From positions 62,001 through 126,000 of the forward strand of contig NZ_AXVJ01000042.1 in the NCBI RefSeq assembly GCF_000482465.1: 64,000 nucleotides of DNA, in the 5' to 3' direction. This document shows, in pieces, positions 53,758 through 62,160 of the stretch. The notes under the pieces are model-generated. The model did no database searches. It was not told the DNA's origin and was given only the letters and a program-made list of their open reading frames with translations. The stretch is from Runella limosa DSM 17973. GTDB lineage: Bacteria > Bacteroidota > Bacteroidia > Cytophagales > Spirosomataceae. The number at the start of each line of letters is the position of its first letter. Positions within the stretch are counted from its first letter, which is position 1. Made by a program: the position numbers and the translations under genes.

Positions 53758-55356
53758 ATGCGTTTACATTGGCTTGGAGTACTTATTGTGTTGATTGCGG
53801 GGTGGGTACTTGTTTATGACATAACCGCCTGGAAGGATGTTGAATTTGGAGATGAAACCACCTATTTGGGCTCAGGTCTGACATTTTCTGTGCCATTTAT
53901 TGGAGGGGTACAATGGGGGCCTTTGTATGCTGCTTGGTATGCTTTTTGGCATTTGTTTATCCCCGATAGCCTCGATTTGTACTACGCCAACTGGACTATT
54001 TTAAGCGTTATAGCGGGCGTTGTTAGCTTTTTGTGGTTTCGCTCACTGAAGGTATCCGTGGCAGTGAGCGCATGGTTGGCGGTGCTGTTTCTATTTTCAA
54101 ACCAAAATCTACCTCTCAATCCCAAGATTTCTATTGCCCCCTTCTGCCTGATTTTAGGCGCACTTGCGCTGGTTCATTTCAACGCATGGCCTCAGTATTT
54201 GCGCTTTTTAGTGGTGGCATTCACAGGGTTGGTTTGCTCCTACATTCGCCCCGAATTTTACGTATCGTTTCTTGGTGGTACGGCCATTGCGTTGGGGTGG
54301 TTGTGGAAAGAAGCGCCCAAAGAAAAACCTCGTTGGTTGCCTTTGGGAAGTTTTGTGGTAGCTTCGTTGGTCTTACATTTACTTTTTGGAAATCCCTTGT
54401 TTGGGGGAGACGACAGCCGTAGCGCAGTGGCGTTCCAACAGCATTTTGTGGTAAATTACAGTGCATGGAACCATCAGCCTGAGCCGAGTACAATTGAATC
54501 GCAACTAAAGCTATTTCATAAAGTATTGGGAGATGATGTACAAACCTTTGCCGATGCGGTCAAAAAACAGCCTAAATGGGCATTTAAACACGTTTTTACG
54601 AATATCACACACAGCCTAACTGCCAACGTAAAAAATGCGGTAGATACGTTTTACCAAACCCTTTTTCGGGGATGGTACTCGCGCTGGCGAACGGTTTTCG
54701 TAGGTTTAATTGCCTTGATATTTGTTGCTTGGGTGGATTACCATCGCACTTTTCAAAACTTTCAGAAAACCTCAGTCGATTTTTGGAGTTTTGTAGCCGT
54801 GCTTGTGTTGCTGCTGCCATCGCTCATCGCTACCGTGCTGATTTATCCGCGTACACATTACTTGGTATTTCATTTGATTCTCATTTTTTGGCTGTTGGCC
54901 CAAGTTATAAAGCCGATTTCGTTGCGAGAGTTTTCATTCTTCACTCAACTTCCACAAGGAACGGTCGCTTTGGGCGCCTTGCTGGTATTTGTGGGAATTC
55001 GGTATTTTCCTTATTCTCAACCTCTCCCCACTCCCATTGCTGATAACGTTCGTTTTATCAAAGCCATTCAGCCTAAGGCGCGCTTACGGGTTCTTGAACG
55101 CGATTGGTATCGGGTTTTTCTCAAAGAGGAATCTGATTGGATTCATGTAGAAGAATATACTTCGGGTAATTTTACAGAGTTTGTCAAATCCAAAAACATT
55201 AATTTCATTTTGATGACCCAAGACATGCAAGCGTATTTTGCGAAAGATGCAGGTTTTCAGGCGTTTTTGGAAAATCAAGCTTCGTTAGGATTTAAAAAGC
55301 TTTCAACCAATTCTATAGGAGATTATTTACTCATCAAACAAACCCTCAAACCATGA
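53758..55356 (+). CDS. Polytopic membrane glycosyltransferase-like protein (GT-C fold likely)
   Basis: 532 residues. About 10 to 12 hydrophobic segments are visible. The first extracytoplasmic loop carries an acidic motif (VEFGDETTYLGSGLTF) like that of GT-C transferases that use lipid-linked sugar donors. The C-terminal soluble part has RFIKAIQPKARLRVLERDWY and NINFILMTQDMQAYFAKDAG. I cannot assign donor or acceptor. It overlaps the CocE-type hydrolase by 4 bases (ATGA), so translation is coupled. Start chosen because the terminator at 53721 precedes it. Confidence 0.68.
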   Translation: MRLHWLGVLIVLIAGWVLVYDITAWKDVEFGDETTYLGSGLTFSVPFIGGVQWGPLYAAWYAFWHLFIPDSLDLYYANWTILSVIAGVVSFLWFRSLKVSVAVSAWLAVLFLFSNQNLPLNPKISIAPFCLILGALALVHFNAWPQYLRFLVVAFTGLVCSYIRPEFYVSFLGGTAIALGWLWKEAPKEKPRWLPLGSFVVASLVLHLLFGNPLFGGDDSRSAVAFQQHFVVNYSAWNHQPEPSTIESQLKLFHKVLGDDVQTFADAVKKQPKWAFKHVFTNITHSLTANVKNAVDTFYQTLFRGWYSRWRTVFVGLIALIFVAWVDYHRTFQNFQKTSVDFWSFVAVLVLLLPSLIATVLIYPRTHYLVFHLILIFWLLAQVIKPISLREFSFFTQLPQGTVALGALLVFVGIRYFPYSQPLPTPIADNVRFIKAIQPKARLRVLERDWYRVFLKEESDWIHVEEYTSGNFTEFVKSKNINFILMTQDMQAYFAKDAGFQAFLENQASLGFKKLSTNSIGDYLLIKQTLKP

Positions 55357-57227
55357 AAAAGTGGATTCTTTTGTGCGTTGTGGCCTTGCAACACACCGTC
55401 TATGCCCAAGTTGATTGGGTAAAAGAAAATTACACCAAAACCGAATACGACATTCCAGTGCGTGATGGAGTGAAACTGCATACCATCGTTTATGCGCCCA
55501 AAGACGCGTCGGCTTCTAATACCTATCCGTTTTTGATGCAACGCACGTGTTACAGCGTAGCGCCTTACGGTGAAGGTAAATTCCCTGGCCAGCTAGGCCC
55601 CAGTAAATTCTTGATGAAAGACAAGTATATCTTTGTCTATCAGGATGTTCGTGGGCGTTACATGAGCGAAGGGAAGTGGACAAACATGACTCCACAAATT
55701 CCTAACAAAACCCAAGCCACGCAGGTGGACGAATCGTCGGATACGTACGATACGATAGATTGGTTGGTGAAAAACGTGGCCAATAACAATGGTCGCGTCG
55801 GCCAATGGGGCATCAGTTATCCAGGGTTTTATACGGTGGCAGGGGCGTTGAGCCAACACCCAGCCCTCAAGGCTTCGTCACCTCAAGCGCCCGTTTCAGA
55901 CTTTTATTTTGATGATTTTCACCACAATGGTGCTTTTACGCAAGGTTATTTCTTGACGTTTCCTGTGTTTGGGATTCAGCACGAAAAACCCACCACGGCG
56001 CACTGGTGGATGCCGCAGATGATTCAGGAAAAAACCAAAGACGGCTATCAGTTTAACCTTGATTTGGGCTCACTCAAACATTTTGACAAGTATTACAAAG
56101 ACAACTTCTTTTGGCAAGAACACAAAGACCACCCCAACTACGACGAGTTTTGGCAGAAACGCAGTATTATTCCGCATTTGAAAAATGTGAAACACGCTGT
56201 GATGACGGTGGGAGGTTGGTTTGATGCCGAAGATTTGTACGGCCCGCTGACGGTGTATAAAACCCTAGAAAAAAATAATCCTTCGACCTACAACACGCTG
56301 GTGATGGGGCCTTTTGGCCACGGTCGTTGGTCGGCCGAAACGGGTCATACGCTGCACAGCAATGTGTATTTTGGAGATAGTGTTGCTACGTTTTATCAAC
56401 GAGAAATTGAGCGTACGTTTTTCAACCACTTTTTGAAAGGCGCGGGCGACGGAAAAACGGGTTTGCCCGACGCGTACTTGTTTAATACTGGCAAGAAGCA
56501 ATGGGAGAAATTTGAACGTTGGCCTGCCGCTGCTGCCGAAAAGAAAACCTTGTATTTCCACGCCAATGGTAAATTGTCGTTTGAAGCGCCTTCCCAAGCC
56601 GCATCAAAGACAGCCTACATCAGCGACCCGCTCAAGCCAGTGCCATACATCGAAGACAATACCGAAACCATGGGCTTCACGCCGTTTAATTACATGTCGG
56701 AAGATCAGCGTTTTGCGGCGCGCCGTACGGATGTGCTGACGTTTCAGACCGAGCCACTTACTGAAGATGTAACCCTGGGAGGGGAAATAATGGCCAAACT
56801 CAAGATTAGCACGACAGGCTCGGATGCTGACTTTTTTGTGAAGCTAATTGATGTCTATCCTAGCGATGAACCTAATCATGCTTTTATGCCTAATAAGAAC
56901 GTCATTTTAAGCAATTATCACCAGATGGTACGCAGCGAAATTATGCGTGCTCGCTTCCGAAATTCCTTTGAAAAACCAGAAGCATTGGTGCCTAATAAAG
57001 TAACCGACGTGAACTTCCGCTTGCAGGATGTACTGCATACTTTTAAGAAAGGACACCGCATTCAGATCCAAGTTCAGAGTACCGCTTTTCCACTTTTTGA
57101 CCGAAATCCTCAAAAATTTGTGCCTAATATTTACGTTGCAAACGACTCGGATTTTATCAAAGCAACGCACACAGTTTATCACCAAAAAAGCGCTTCAAGT
57201 GCCGTTGAAGTACAGATTTTGCGCTAG
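55353..57227 (+). CDS. CocE/NonD-family secreted hydrolase
   Basis: 624 residues with signal peptide MKKWILLCVVALQHTVYAQ. The alpha/beta-hydrolase part has YPFLMQRTCYSVAPYGEGKF, YQDVRGRYMSEGKWTNM, and the nucleophile Ser in GQWGISYPGFYTVAGA. The acid is in VGGWFDAEDLYGPL and the His in GPFGHGRWSAETGHT. A C-terminal jelly-roll domain (LTEDVTLGGEIMAKLKISTT, RIQIQVQSTAFPLFDRNPQK) completes the X-Pro dipeptidyl-peptidase/cocaine-esterase type. It may act on acyl-amino acids, peptides or beta-lactam-like esters. Confidence 0.93.
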   Translation: MKKWILLCVVALQHTVYAQVDWVKENYTKTEYDIPVRDGVKLHTIVYAPKDASASNTYPFLMQRTCYSVAPYGEGKFPGQLGPSKFLMKDKYIFVYQDVRGRYMSEGKWTNMTPQIPNKTQATQVDESSDTYDTIDWLVKNVANNNGRVGQWGISYPGFYTVAGALSQHPALKASSPQAPVSDFYFDDFHHNGAFTQGYFLTFPVFGIQHEKPTTAHWWMPQMIQEKTKDGYQFNLDLGSLKHFDKYYKDNFFWQEHKDHPNYDEFWQKRSIIPHLKNVKHAVMTVGGWFDAEDLYGPLTVYKTLEKNNPSTYNTLVMGPFGHGRWSAETGHTLHSNVYFGDSVATFYQREIERTFFNHFLKGAGDGKTGLPDAYLFNTGKKQWEKFERWPAAAAEKKTLYFHANGKLSFEAPSQAASKTAYISDPLKPVPYIEDNTETMGFTPFNYMSEDQRFAARRTDVLTFQTEPLTEDVTLGGEIMAKLKISTTGSDADFFVKLIDVYPSDEPNHAFMPNKNVILSNYHQMVRSEIMRARFRNSFEKPEALVPNKVTDVNFRLQDVLHTFKKGHRIQIQVQSTAFPLFDRNPQKFVPNIYVANDSDFIKATHTVYHQKSASSAVEVQILR

Positions 57228-57307
57228 AATTGGTATATTTCTATTGGGATATAAAAATAAACCAAATTTGTAATTCGCTGTTAATCAGCTAATTTTAATT
57301 TTATTTT

Positions 57308-57339
57308 TTTGGAGGGTATAATAGAAGCCATTAAATTTG
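57308..57339 (+). promoter_or_regulatory. Bacteroidota-type promoter of the Ig-like secreted protein
   Basis: TTTG at 57308-57311, a 20-base spacer, and TAAATTTG at 57332-57339. A perfect inverted repeat (57313-57326/57342-57355) surrounds the -7 box. Confidence 0.8.
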
Positions 57340-57355
57340 TATTCTATTATACCCT
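57313..57355. promoter_or_regulatory. Operator-like dyad around a promoter -7 box
   Basis: A 14-bp perfect inverted repeat, AGGGTATAATAGAA at 57313-57326 with its complement at 57342-57355, is centred on the promoter's -7 box (57332-57339). Because transcription should start in the right half, the left half would not be in the mRNA, so a DNA operator is likelier than an RNA hairpin. Confidence 0.65.
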
Positions 57356-57363
57356 ACTCATAA

Positions 57364-57978
57364 GTGAATTTATTATGTCGAAGAAGCCCTTTGCTGGGCT
57401 TCCTTTTGATGATTGTATCCGTCACTCACACCTTTTCTCAAGGCAAAGTTAGTTTCAAAGTAACTGAAATAATATGCCCTAAAGTGTGCGAGGGAGAAAG
57501 CCGTTATCGAATTGTTTTCAGCTTGATAGATGCTGAAATCAGTACGAACAAAGGCCGTATTCAAAATGATACCATCGTGGACATTGACCCTAGTTTTGAC
57601 TATAAAGTAGTGGTGACAATTCGGCCAAACGACACCACCGAGCTCGCCCGTCAAGAAGTAATTCCGCTCCCCATTTGCGACCCCATTTTACCCGATGCTC
57701 CCTTGGCTGTTAGCCAAAGTACCTGCGAAGGAAAGCCTATTCCTCCCCTAATTGCGTTCCCAAAGGACAATGAAACCGTCGATTGGTATGATAAACCAAC
57801 GGGTGGGACATTGTTGGCAAAAGGAATATTACAGTATATTCCGACTAACTCTGGTATGTATTATGCCGAAACCCGCCGCCTTGATTCTGGATGTAAAAGT
57901 TTGGGTCGAACACCTGCTCGTTTGGACATTCAAAGGACGATGTGCGTTCCGATAACCGTCAAAAAAGTAAGGCGGTAA
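57364..57978 (+). CDS. Small secreted protein with Ig-like region
   Basis: 204 residues. A stop codon directly precedes the GTG at 57364, and the N-terminus (CRRSPLLGFLLMIVSVTHTF) forms a signal peptide, so GTG is the likely start. The mature protein has two beta-rich halves, the second (PPLIAFPKDNETVDWYDKPT, then YAETRRLDSGCKSL) similar to Ig-like CHU_C-associated domains of gliding Bacteroidota. Six cysteines may form disulfides. No C-terminal T9SS domain is seen. Function unknown. Confidence 0.7.
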   Translation: MNLLCRRSPLLGFLLMIVSVTHTFSQGKVSFKVTEIICPKVCEGESRYRIVFSLIDAEISTNKGRIQNDTIVDIDPSFDYKVVVTIRPNDTTELARQEVIPLPICDPILPDAPLAVSQSTCEGKPIPPLIAFPKDNETVDWYDKPTGGTLLAKGILQYIPTNSGMYYAETRRLDSGCKSLGRTPARLDIQRTMCVPITVKKVRR

Positions 57979-58017
57979 TTTTTTTTGCTTTTAGGGGAAA
58001 ACAAACCCTCTTTTCCC

Positions 58018-58989
58018 ATGAAAGCACTTCTCTGCAAACAGTACGGAACGCCCGATAGCCTCCTCGTTGAAGACATAGCACCACTTACTCCCAAGGCAGG
58101 TGAGGTGGTTATTACGGTCAAAGCCTGCGGGGTTAATTTTCCTGATACCCTTATCATTCAAGGAAAATACCAGTTTAAACCAGCGTTTCCCTTTTCGCCT
58201 GGTGGTGAAGTGGCAGGAGTGGTCAAAGAAGTAGGCGAAGGCGTAACGCACCTCAAAGCTGGAGACGATGTATTTGCCATGCCAGGCTGGGGCGGATTTG
58301 CGGAGGAACTGGCTGTTAAGGCCAACCGAGTATTTAGGATGCCGCCTAAAATGGATTATAAAGTGGCTTCTTCGCTGATGTACACGTACGGAACTTCGTA
58401 TCATGCCCTGAAAAACCGTGCCGAACTGAAAGCGGGCGAAACGCTGCTCGTACTTGGTGCGGCTGGAGGTGTAGGGTTAGCGGCAGTCAATTTGGGTAAA
58501 ATCATGGGGGCAAAGGTGATTGCAGCGGCGTCGAGTGAGGAAAAACTGGAGCTCTGCAAATCGTACGGTGCTGATGCCGTGATTAATTATTCAAAAGAAG
58601 ACCTGCGCGAACGCCTAAAAGAAATAACGGGCGGTGGGGTGGACGTGATTTATGACCCTGTAGGGGATAAATATGCCGAACCTGCACTGCGCGCGATGAA
58701 CTGGAAAGGACGATATTTGGTGGTAGGCTTTGCCGCAGGACAAATACCGTCGATTCCGCTCAATCTGGCATTGCTAAAAGGTTGTGCTATTGTTGGCGTG
58801 TTTTGGGGAGCTTTTGCTGAACGAGAGCCTAAAGCCAATTTTCAGAACATTACGGAGTTGTTTCAATGGTACCAAACGGGCGAACTCAAACCCCATATTC
58901 AGAAAACATACTCGCTCGAAGAAGCCCCGCAAGCGCTGTACGACATGCTCGAACGCCGAGCAATGGGGAAATTAGTCGTTGTGCCATAG
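58018..58989 (+). CDS. NADPH:quinone oxidoreductase-like zinc-less alcohol dehydrogenase
   Basis: 323 residues from the ATG at 58018 (MKALLCKQYGTPDSLLVEDI). The GroES-like fold has VKACGVNFPDTLIIQGKYQF and FPFSPGGEVAGVVKEVGEGV. The Rossmann fold is LLVLGAAGGVGLAAVNLGKI with the NADP site near AAASSEEKLELCKSYGADAV and VDVIYDPVGDKYAEPALRAM. Catalytic-zinc ligands are absent, as in quinone oxidoreductases. Activity on quinones or enones probable; partner unknown. Confidence 0.93.
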   Translation: MKALLCKQYGTPDSLLVEDIAPLTPKAGEVVITVKACGVNFPDTLIIQGKYQFKPAFPFSPGGEVAGVVKEVGEGVTHLKAGDDVFAMPGWGGFAEELAVKANRVFRMPPKMDYKVASSLMYTYGTSYHALKNRAELKAGETLLVLGAAGGVGLAAVNLGKIMGAKVIAAASSEEKLELCKSYGADAVINYSKEDLRERLKEITGGGVDVIYDPVGDKYAEPALRAMNWKGRYLVVGFAAGQIPSIPLNLALLKGCAIVGVFWGAFAEREPKANFQNITELFQWYQTGELKPHIQKTYSLEEAPQALYDMLERRAMGKLVVVP

Positions 58990-59019
58990 TGGAGGGGGTT
59001 GCTCACAACCCCTCCTATG

Positions 59020-60114
59020 TTATCTCAAAGAAATCGTCTTCCCCGTTTTGGCAGATTGTACCGCAGCATCCAAAATCTCAACCACCACTTGGTTGATTTC
59101 GAGGGAAGATAAATCTTTCTTGGGAGTGATTTCGCCTTTGATGACGGCACCAAAGTAAGAAAATGGGTCGTTGTATGGTGCCGAAAGTGGCGTAAGCGTT
59201 TGCAATTTTTCGGGGGCGTCGCGTTGCGCGCCGTCTCCTTGCCGAACGCGCATTTGGAGGGTTTTATCACAGACAACGTACCCTTTTTGCCCATAAATTT
59301 CGATGTCTTTGCGGTCAAAAGGCCAGTTCCACGAAGCCTGAATGACGGCTTGGGCGTGCGGATAGGTAAGAATGATAGTGGCTTCGTCGTCCACTTTGGG
59401 GTAAACAGCAGGTTTGATTTGTTGGGTAATGGCCGTGACCGACAGCGGGCGTTCGCCTTGCATGAGCCACGTCATTAGGTTGGCACCATAGCACCCAAAA
59501 TCAATGATGGCTCCTCCTCCATTCATCACAGGGTCGGTGAGCCACGACAAAAAATCTTCGGAACAACCGATTTCGCGGGGGCCTTTGTGCCCGTCGTGAA
59601 CCACCACCTTCCGAATTTCGCCCAACGCATTTTGTTCTTTAATCATTCGATAGGCTTCTTGGTGGCTGGCGTACCAGGTTGTTTCAAAGTTGGTCAACAA
59701 CTGAATTTTGTGCTTTTGGGCCAGCTTAACCATGGCTTCAGCGTGTTCACTATTCACGGCCAACGGTTTTTCAACCATCACATGAATGCCTTTTGGTGCG
59801 CAGATTTCCACCACTTGTTTGTGTTCGTAAATGCTATTAAAAGCACAAACGGCTTCGGGTTGCGTGGCGGCAATCATGGCTTCGAGCGACGGATACCACA
59901 GTTTTTCTGACAATTTATAACGTTTCAAATAACGCATCGCCAACTCGCGATTAGGCTCGGCCACTCCCACGATTTCGACATCCCCTTTGTCGGGGCGACT
60001 TAGAATTTGATGGACGTGGTCGTGGGTAAATCCTGCCACACCCAACCGAAGCGGTTTGGCTTCGGCCAATAAACTACTAATAATCAGTAAGAGAAAAACT
60101 TGCAGCGATTTCAT
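59020..60114 (-). CDS. Gfo/Idh/MocA-family oxidoreductase, secreted
   Basis: 364 residues with a signal peptide (MKSLQVFLLLIISSLLAEA). A Rossmann domain opens with LRLGVAGFTHDHVHQILSRP. The family motif EKP is in HVMVEKPLAVNSEHAEAMVK. A second domain follows with GEIRKVVVHDGHKGPREIGC and GGGAIIDFGCYGANLMTWLM. Such secreted family members usually act on sugars in the periplasm with tightly bound NAD(P). Substrate unknown. Confidence 0.9.
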   Translation of the reverse strand: MKSLQVFLLLIISSLLAEAKPLRLGVAGFTHDHVHQILSRPDKGDVEIVGVAEPNRELAMRYLKRYKLSEKLWYPSLEAMIAATQPEAVCAFNSIYEHKQVVEICAPKGIHVMVEKPLAVNSEHAEAMVKLAQKHKIQLLTNFETTWYASHQEAYRMIKEQNALGEIRKVVVHDGHKGPREIGCSEDFLSWLTDPVMNGGGAIIDFGCYGANLMTWLMQGERPLSVTAITQQIKPAVYPKVDDEATIILTYPHAQAVIQASWNWPFDRKDIEIYGQKGYVVCDKTLQMRVRQGDGAQRDAPEKLQTLTPLSAPYNDPFSYFGAVIKGEITPKKDLSSLEINQVVVEILDAAVQSAKTGKTISLR

Positions 60115-60173
60115 AGGAGAAGGGTGTTTTTAGTAAAAGAAAATTGATGTCAAAACTCCCCATTTTTTGCCAT

Positions 60174-60210
60174 AAAAAAAGCGAGTAACCTCCTAAGAGG
60201 CACTCGCTTT
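60174..60210 (-). terminator. Terminator after the serine-palmitoyltransferase-like gene
   Basis: AAAGCGAGT at 60178-60186 pairs with 60202-60210, with an inner stem CCTC/GAGG. On the minus strand TTTTTTT follows the stem. It lies 22 bases after the stop at 60232. Confidence 0.88.
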
Positions 60211-60231
60211 GGAATACAAAACCAAAATTAT

Positions 60232-61500
60232 TTAGGCAACCACTTCGAGGCCAGCGCGATATACGCCTGCGTCGAGTTTGGAGCGCATGTCGTCAAAAGC
60301 TTTTAAGGTACGATCTACGTCTTCGAGCGTGTGAGCCGCAGTTGGAATCAAACGCAAAATGATTTGTCCTTTTGGAATCACAGGATAAACGACGATAGAA
60401 CAGAAAATGCCCATGTTTTCGCGCAAATCGCGTACCATGTTAGTCACTTCGGGAAGACCGCCTTGAAGGCCCTGCATAAACACGGGCGTTACAGGAGAGG
60501 TCGTTTCGCCAATGTTAAATCCAAGGTCGCGGAGACCGTTTTGAAGGGCATTGACAATCGTCCAGAGTTTTTCGCGAAGTTCGGGATGCGCTTTGATAAG
60601 CTCCAAACGCTTACGACCCGCTTCCACGTAAGGCATTGGCAGGGCTTTGGCGTAGGTTTGTGAGCGCATGTTGTACTTGAGGTACATGATGATGTCTGGA
60701 TCATCGGCGGCGATAAATCCACCAATGGCGGCCATTGATTTGGCAAAAGTCGAAAAGTACAAATCTACTTCTTTTGCTACACCAAAAAGTTCGGCTACTC
60801 CGCCTCCGTTGGCGCCCATGGTTCCAAAACCGTGCGCGTCGTCCACCAAAAGACGGAAATTATATTTCTTCTTCAATTCAACAACTTTGTCGAGGCTACC
60901 TACTTTTCCTGACATTCCGAAAACGCCTTCCGTAATGACAAGAACGCCACCGCCTTTTTCTTCGGCCAACTTGGTGGCACGAATGAGGTTTTTCTCCAAG
61001 CTTGCCATGTCGTTGTGGTTAAACTTGTAGTACTGCCCCATTTTGGCTTTGTGGAGTCGGATACCGTCAATCAAACACGCGTGAGCTTCGGCATCATAGA
61101 CGATAACGTCGCGGTGGTCGCACACGCACTCAATCACCGACATTACTCCTTGGTAGCCGTAGTTGAGCAAGAAAGCTTCTTTTTTGCCAACAAACTCCGC
61201 CAATTCTTTCTCGAAAATCTCGTGTAAATCAGAGTTGCCCGACATCATACGGGCGCCCATTGGATATGCCAATCCCCATTTTTCTGCGCCTTCGGCATCG
61301 GCCTTACGAACTTCTGGATGGTTGGCCAAACCGAGGTAGTTATTCAAACTCCAGTTGAGGACGTCCATTCCACGAAATTTCATATGCGGGCCGATTTCCC
61401 CTTCTAGCTTTGGAAATGAAAAATAGTGGTGGCTATTGAGGGCTTTTGCGGCCGCCCCGATAGGTCCCCAGTTACTACGTAGTTTCTCGAAAATATCCAC
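60232..61500 (-). CDS. Alpha-oxoamine synthase, serine palmitoyltransferase-like
   Basis: 422 residues. The aminotransferase fold has LNWSLNNYLGLANHPEVRKA, YPMGARMMSGNSDLHEIFEK, VIVYDAEAHACLIDGIRLHK and RLLVDDAHGFGTMGANGGGV; the PLP lysine is in FSTFAKSMAAIGGFIAADDP. This sequence resembles Bacteroidota serine palmitoyltransferase (first step of sphingolipid synthesis) more than KBL or BioF, but related capnine-type enzymes cannot be excluded. It has its own promoter at 61551 and a terminator. Confidence 0.82.
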   Translation of the reverse strand: MDIFEKLRSNWGPIGAAAKALNSHHYFSFPKLEGEIGPHMKFRGMDVLNWSLNNYLGLANHPEVRKADAEGAEKWGLAYPMGARMMSGNSDLHEIFEKELAEFVGKKEAFLLNYGYQGVMSVIECVCDHRDVIVYDAEAHACLIDGIRLHKAKMGQYYKFNHNDMASLEKNLIRATKLAEEKGGGVLVITEGVFGMSGKVGSLDKVVELKKKYNFRLLVDDAHGFGTMGANGGGVAELFGVAKEVDLYFSTFAKSMAAIGGFIAADDPDIIMYLKYNMRSQTYAKALPMPYVEAGRKRLELIKAHPELREKLWTIVNALQNGLRDLGFNIGETTSPVTPVFMQGLQGGLPEVTNMVRDLRENMGIFCSIVVYPVIPKGQIILRLIPTAAHTLEDVDRTLKAFDDMRSKLDAGVYRAGLEVVA

Positions 61501-61550
61501 TTAATTATGCTATTTTTAGAGTTAAATACAGCTTTCAAATAAATTTTGTA

Positions 61551-61581
61551 CAAAAATAAAAATTCCTAACTCAATTTCAAA
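61551..61581 (-). promoter_or_regulatory. Promoter of the serine-palmitoyltransferase-like gene
   Basis: Minus strand TTTG (61581-61578), a 19-base spacer and TATTTTTG (61558-61551). An 8-bp inverted repeat (CCTAACTC at 61565-61572, GAGTTAGG at 61582-61589) is centred on the -33 element. Confidence 0.8.
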
Positions 61582-61767
61582 GAGTTAGGGGTGTTACTGA
61601 TGCCCAATGCCCGCGTCTGAATGAAGAAACGAACTCGCAAAAATCCAATTTGGGAACGGTGTTTCGCTGAAAATTAATGTGATGAGCGGTGAACCAACCC
61701 GCTTGCTTTCTCTTAAATTTGTAGCAACTTACAATCACTTATTTTAAACCACATAATACGAGTAATC

Positions 61768-62109
61768 ATGGAAGATCAATTGAAAAATGCAGCTGAACAA
61801 GCCAAAGCCAAAGCGCAAGAATTAGCTTCAGACGCACAAGAAACATTTCAAGAATTGAAAGAAGAAATCACGGAGAAAATACAAAGCGTTGATGTAGAAG
61901 GCTTGAAAGCGCAAGCGGCCGCAAAAGCTGAAGAAATGAAAGCTGAAGCCGAAGAAGCATTGGCAGAAGCCAAAGCCAAAGCGGAAGAGTTGGCTGCCGA
62001 AGCTCAAGAAAAATTTGAAGACCTCAAAGAAGAAGCAGGCGAAGCACTCGACAAAGCAACAGGGTTTATCAAAGGACTTTTTGGGGGCAGCGAAGAAGAG
62101 AAAAAATAG
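61768..62109 (+). CDS. LEA-/apolipoprotein-like coiled-coil protein
   Basis: 113 residues with high Ala, Glu and Lys content and 11-residue repeats. Examples are EQAKAKAQELASDAQETFQE and EEALAEAKAKAEELAAEAQE. A small hydrophobic, Gly-rich end (GFIKGLFGGSEE) follows. The pattern matches desiccation-type LEA proteins or amphipathic membrane-surface helices; no signal peptide is seen. TAAATTTG at 61714-61721 may be the -7 box. Function not known. It is followed by the palindromic terminator. Confidence 0.75.
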   Translation: MEDQLKNAAEQAKAKAQELASDAQETFQELKEEITEKIQSVDVEGLKAQAAAKAEEMKAEAEEALAEAKAKAEELAAEAQEKFEDLKEEAGEALDKATGFIKGLFGGSEEEKK

Positions 62110-62130
62110 TCAACTGCTTTGCAGGAATAC

Positions 62131-62160
62131 AAAAAAGGGAAGCCTAGGCTTCCCTTTTTT
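62131..62160. terminator. Palindromic bidirectional terminator, overlapping a CDS end
   Basis: A perfect 30-base palindrome whose arm is AAAAAAGGGAAGCCT (62131-62145) and its complement (62146-62160). The T tracts on both strands allow termination in both directions. The minus-strand stop codon TAG of the O-antigen ligase lies at its centre (62144-62146). The last codons TQKREA of that protein are therefore encoded by the stem. Confidence 0.88.
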
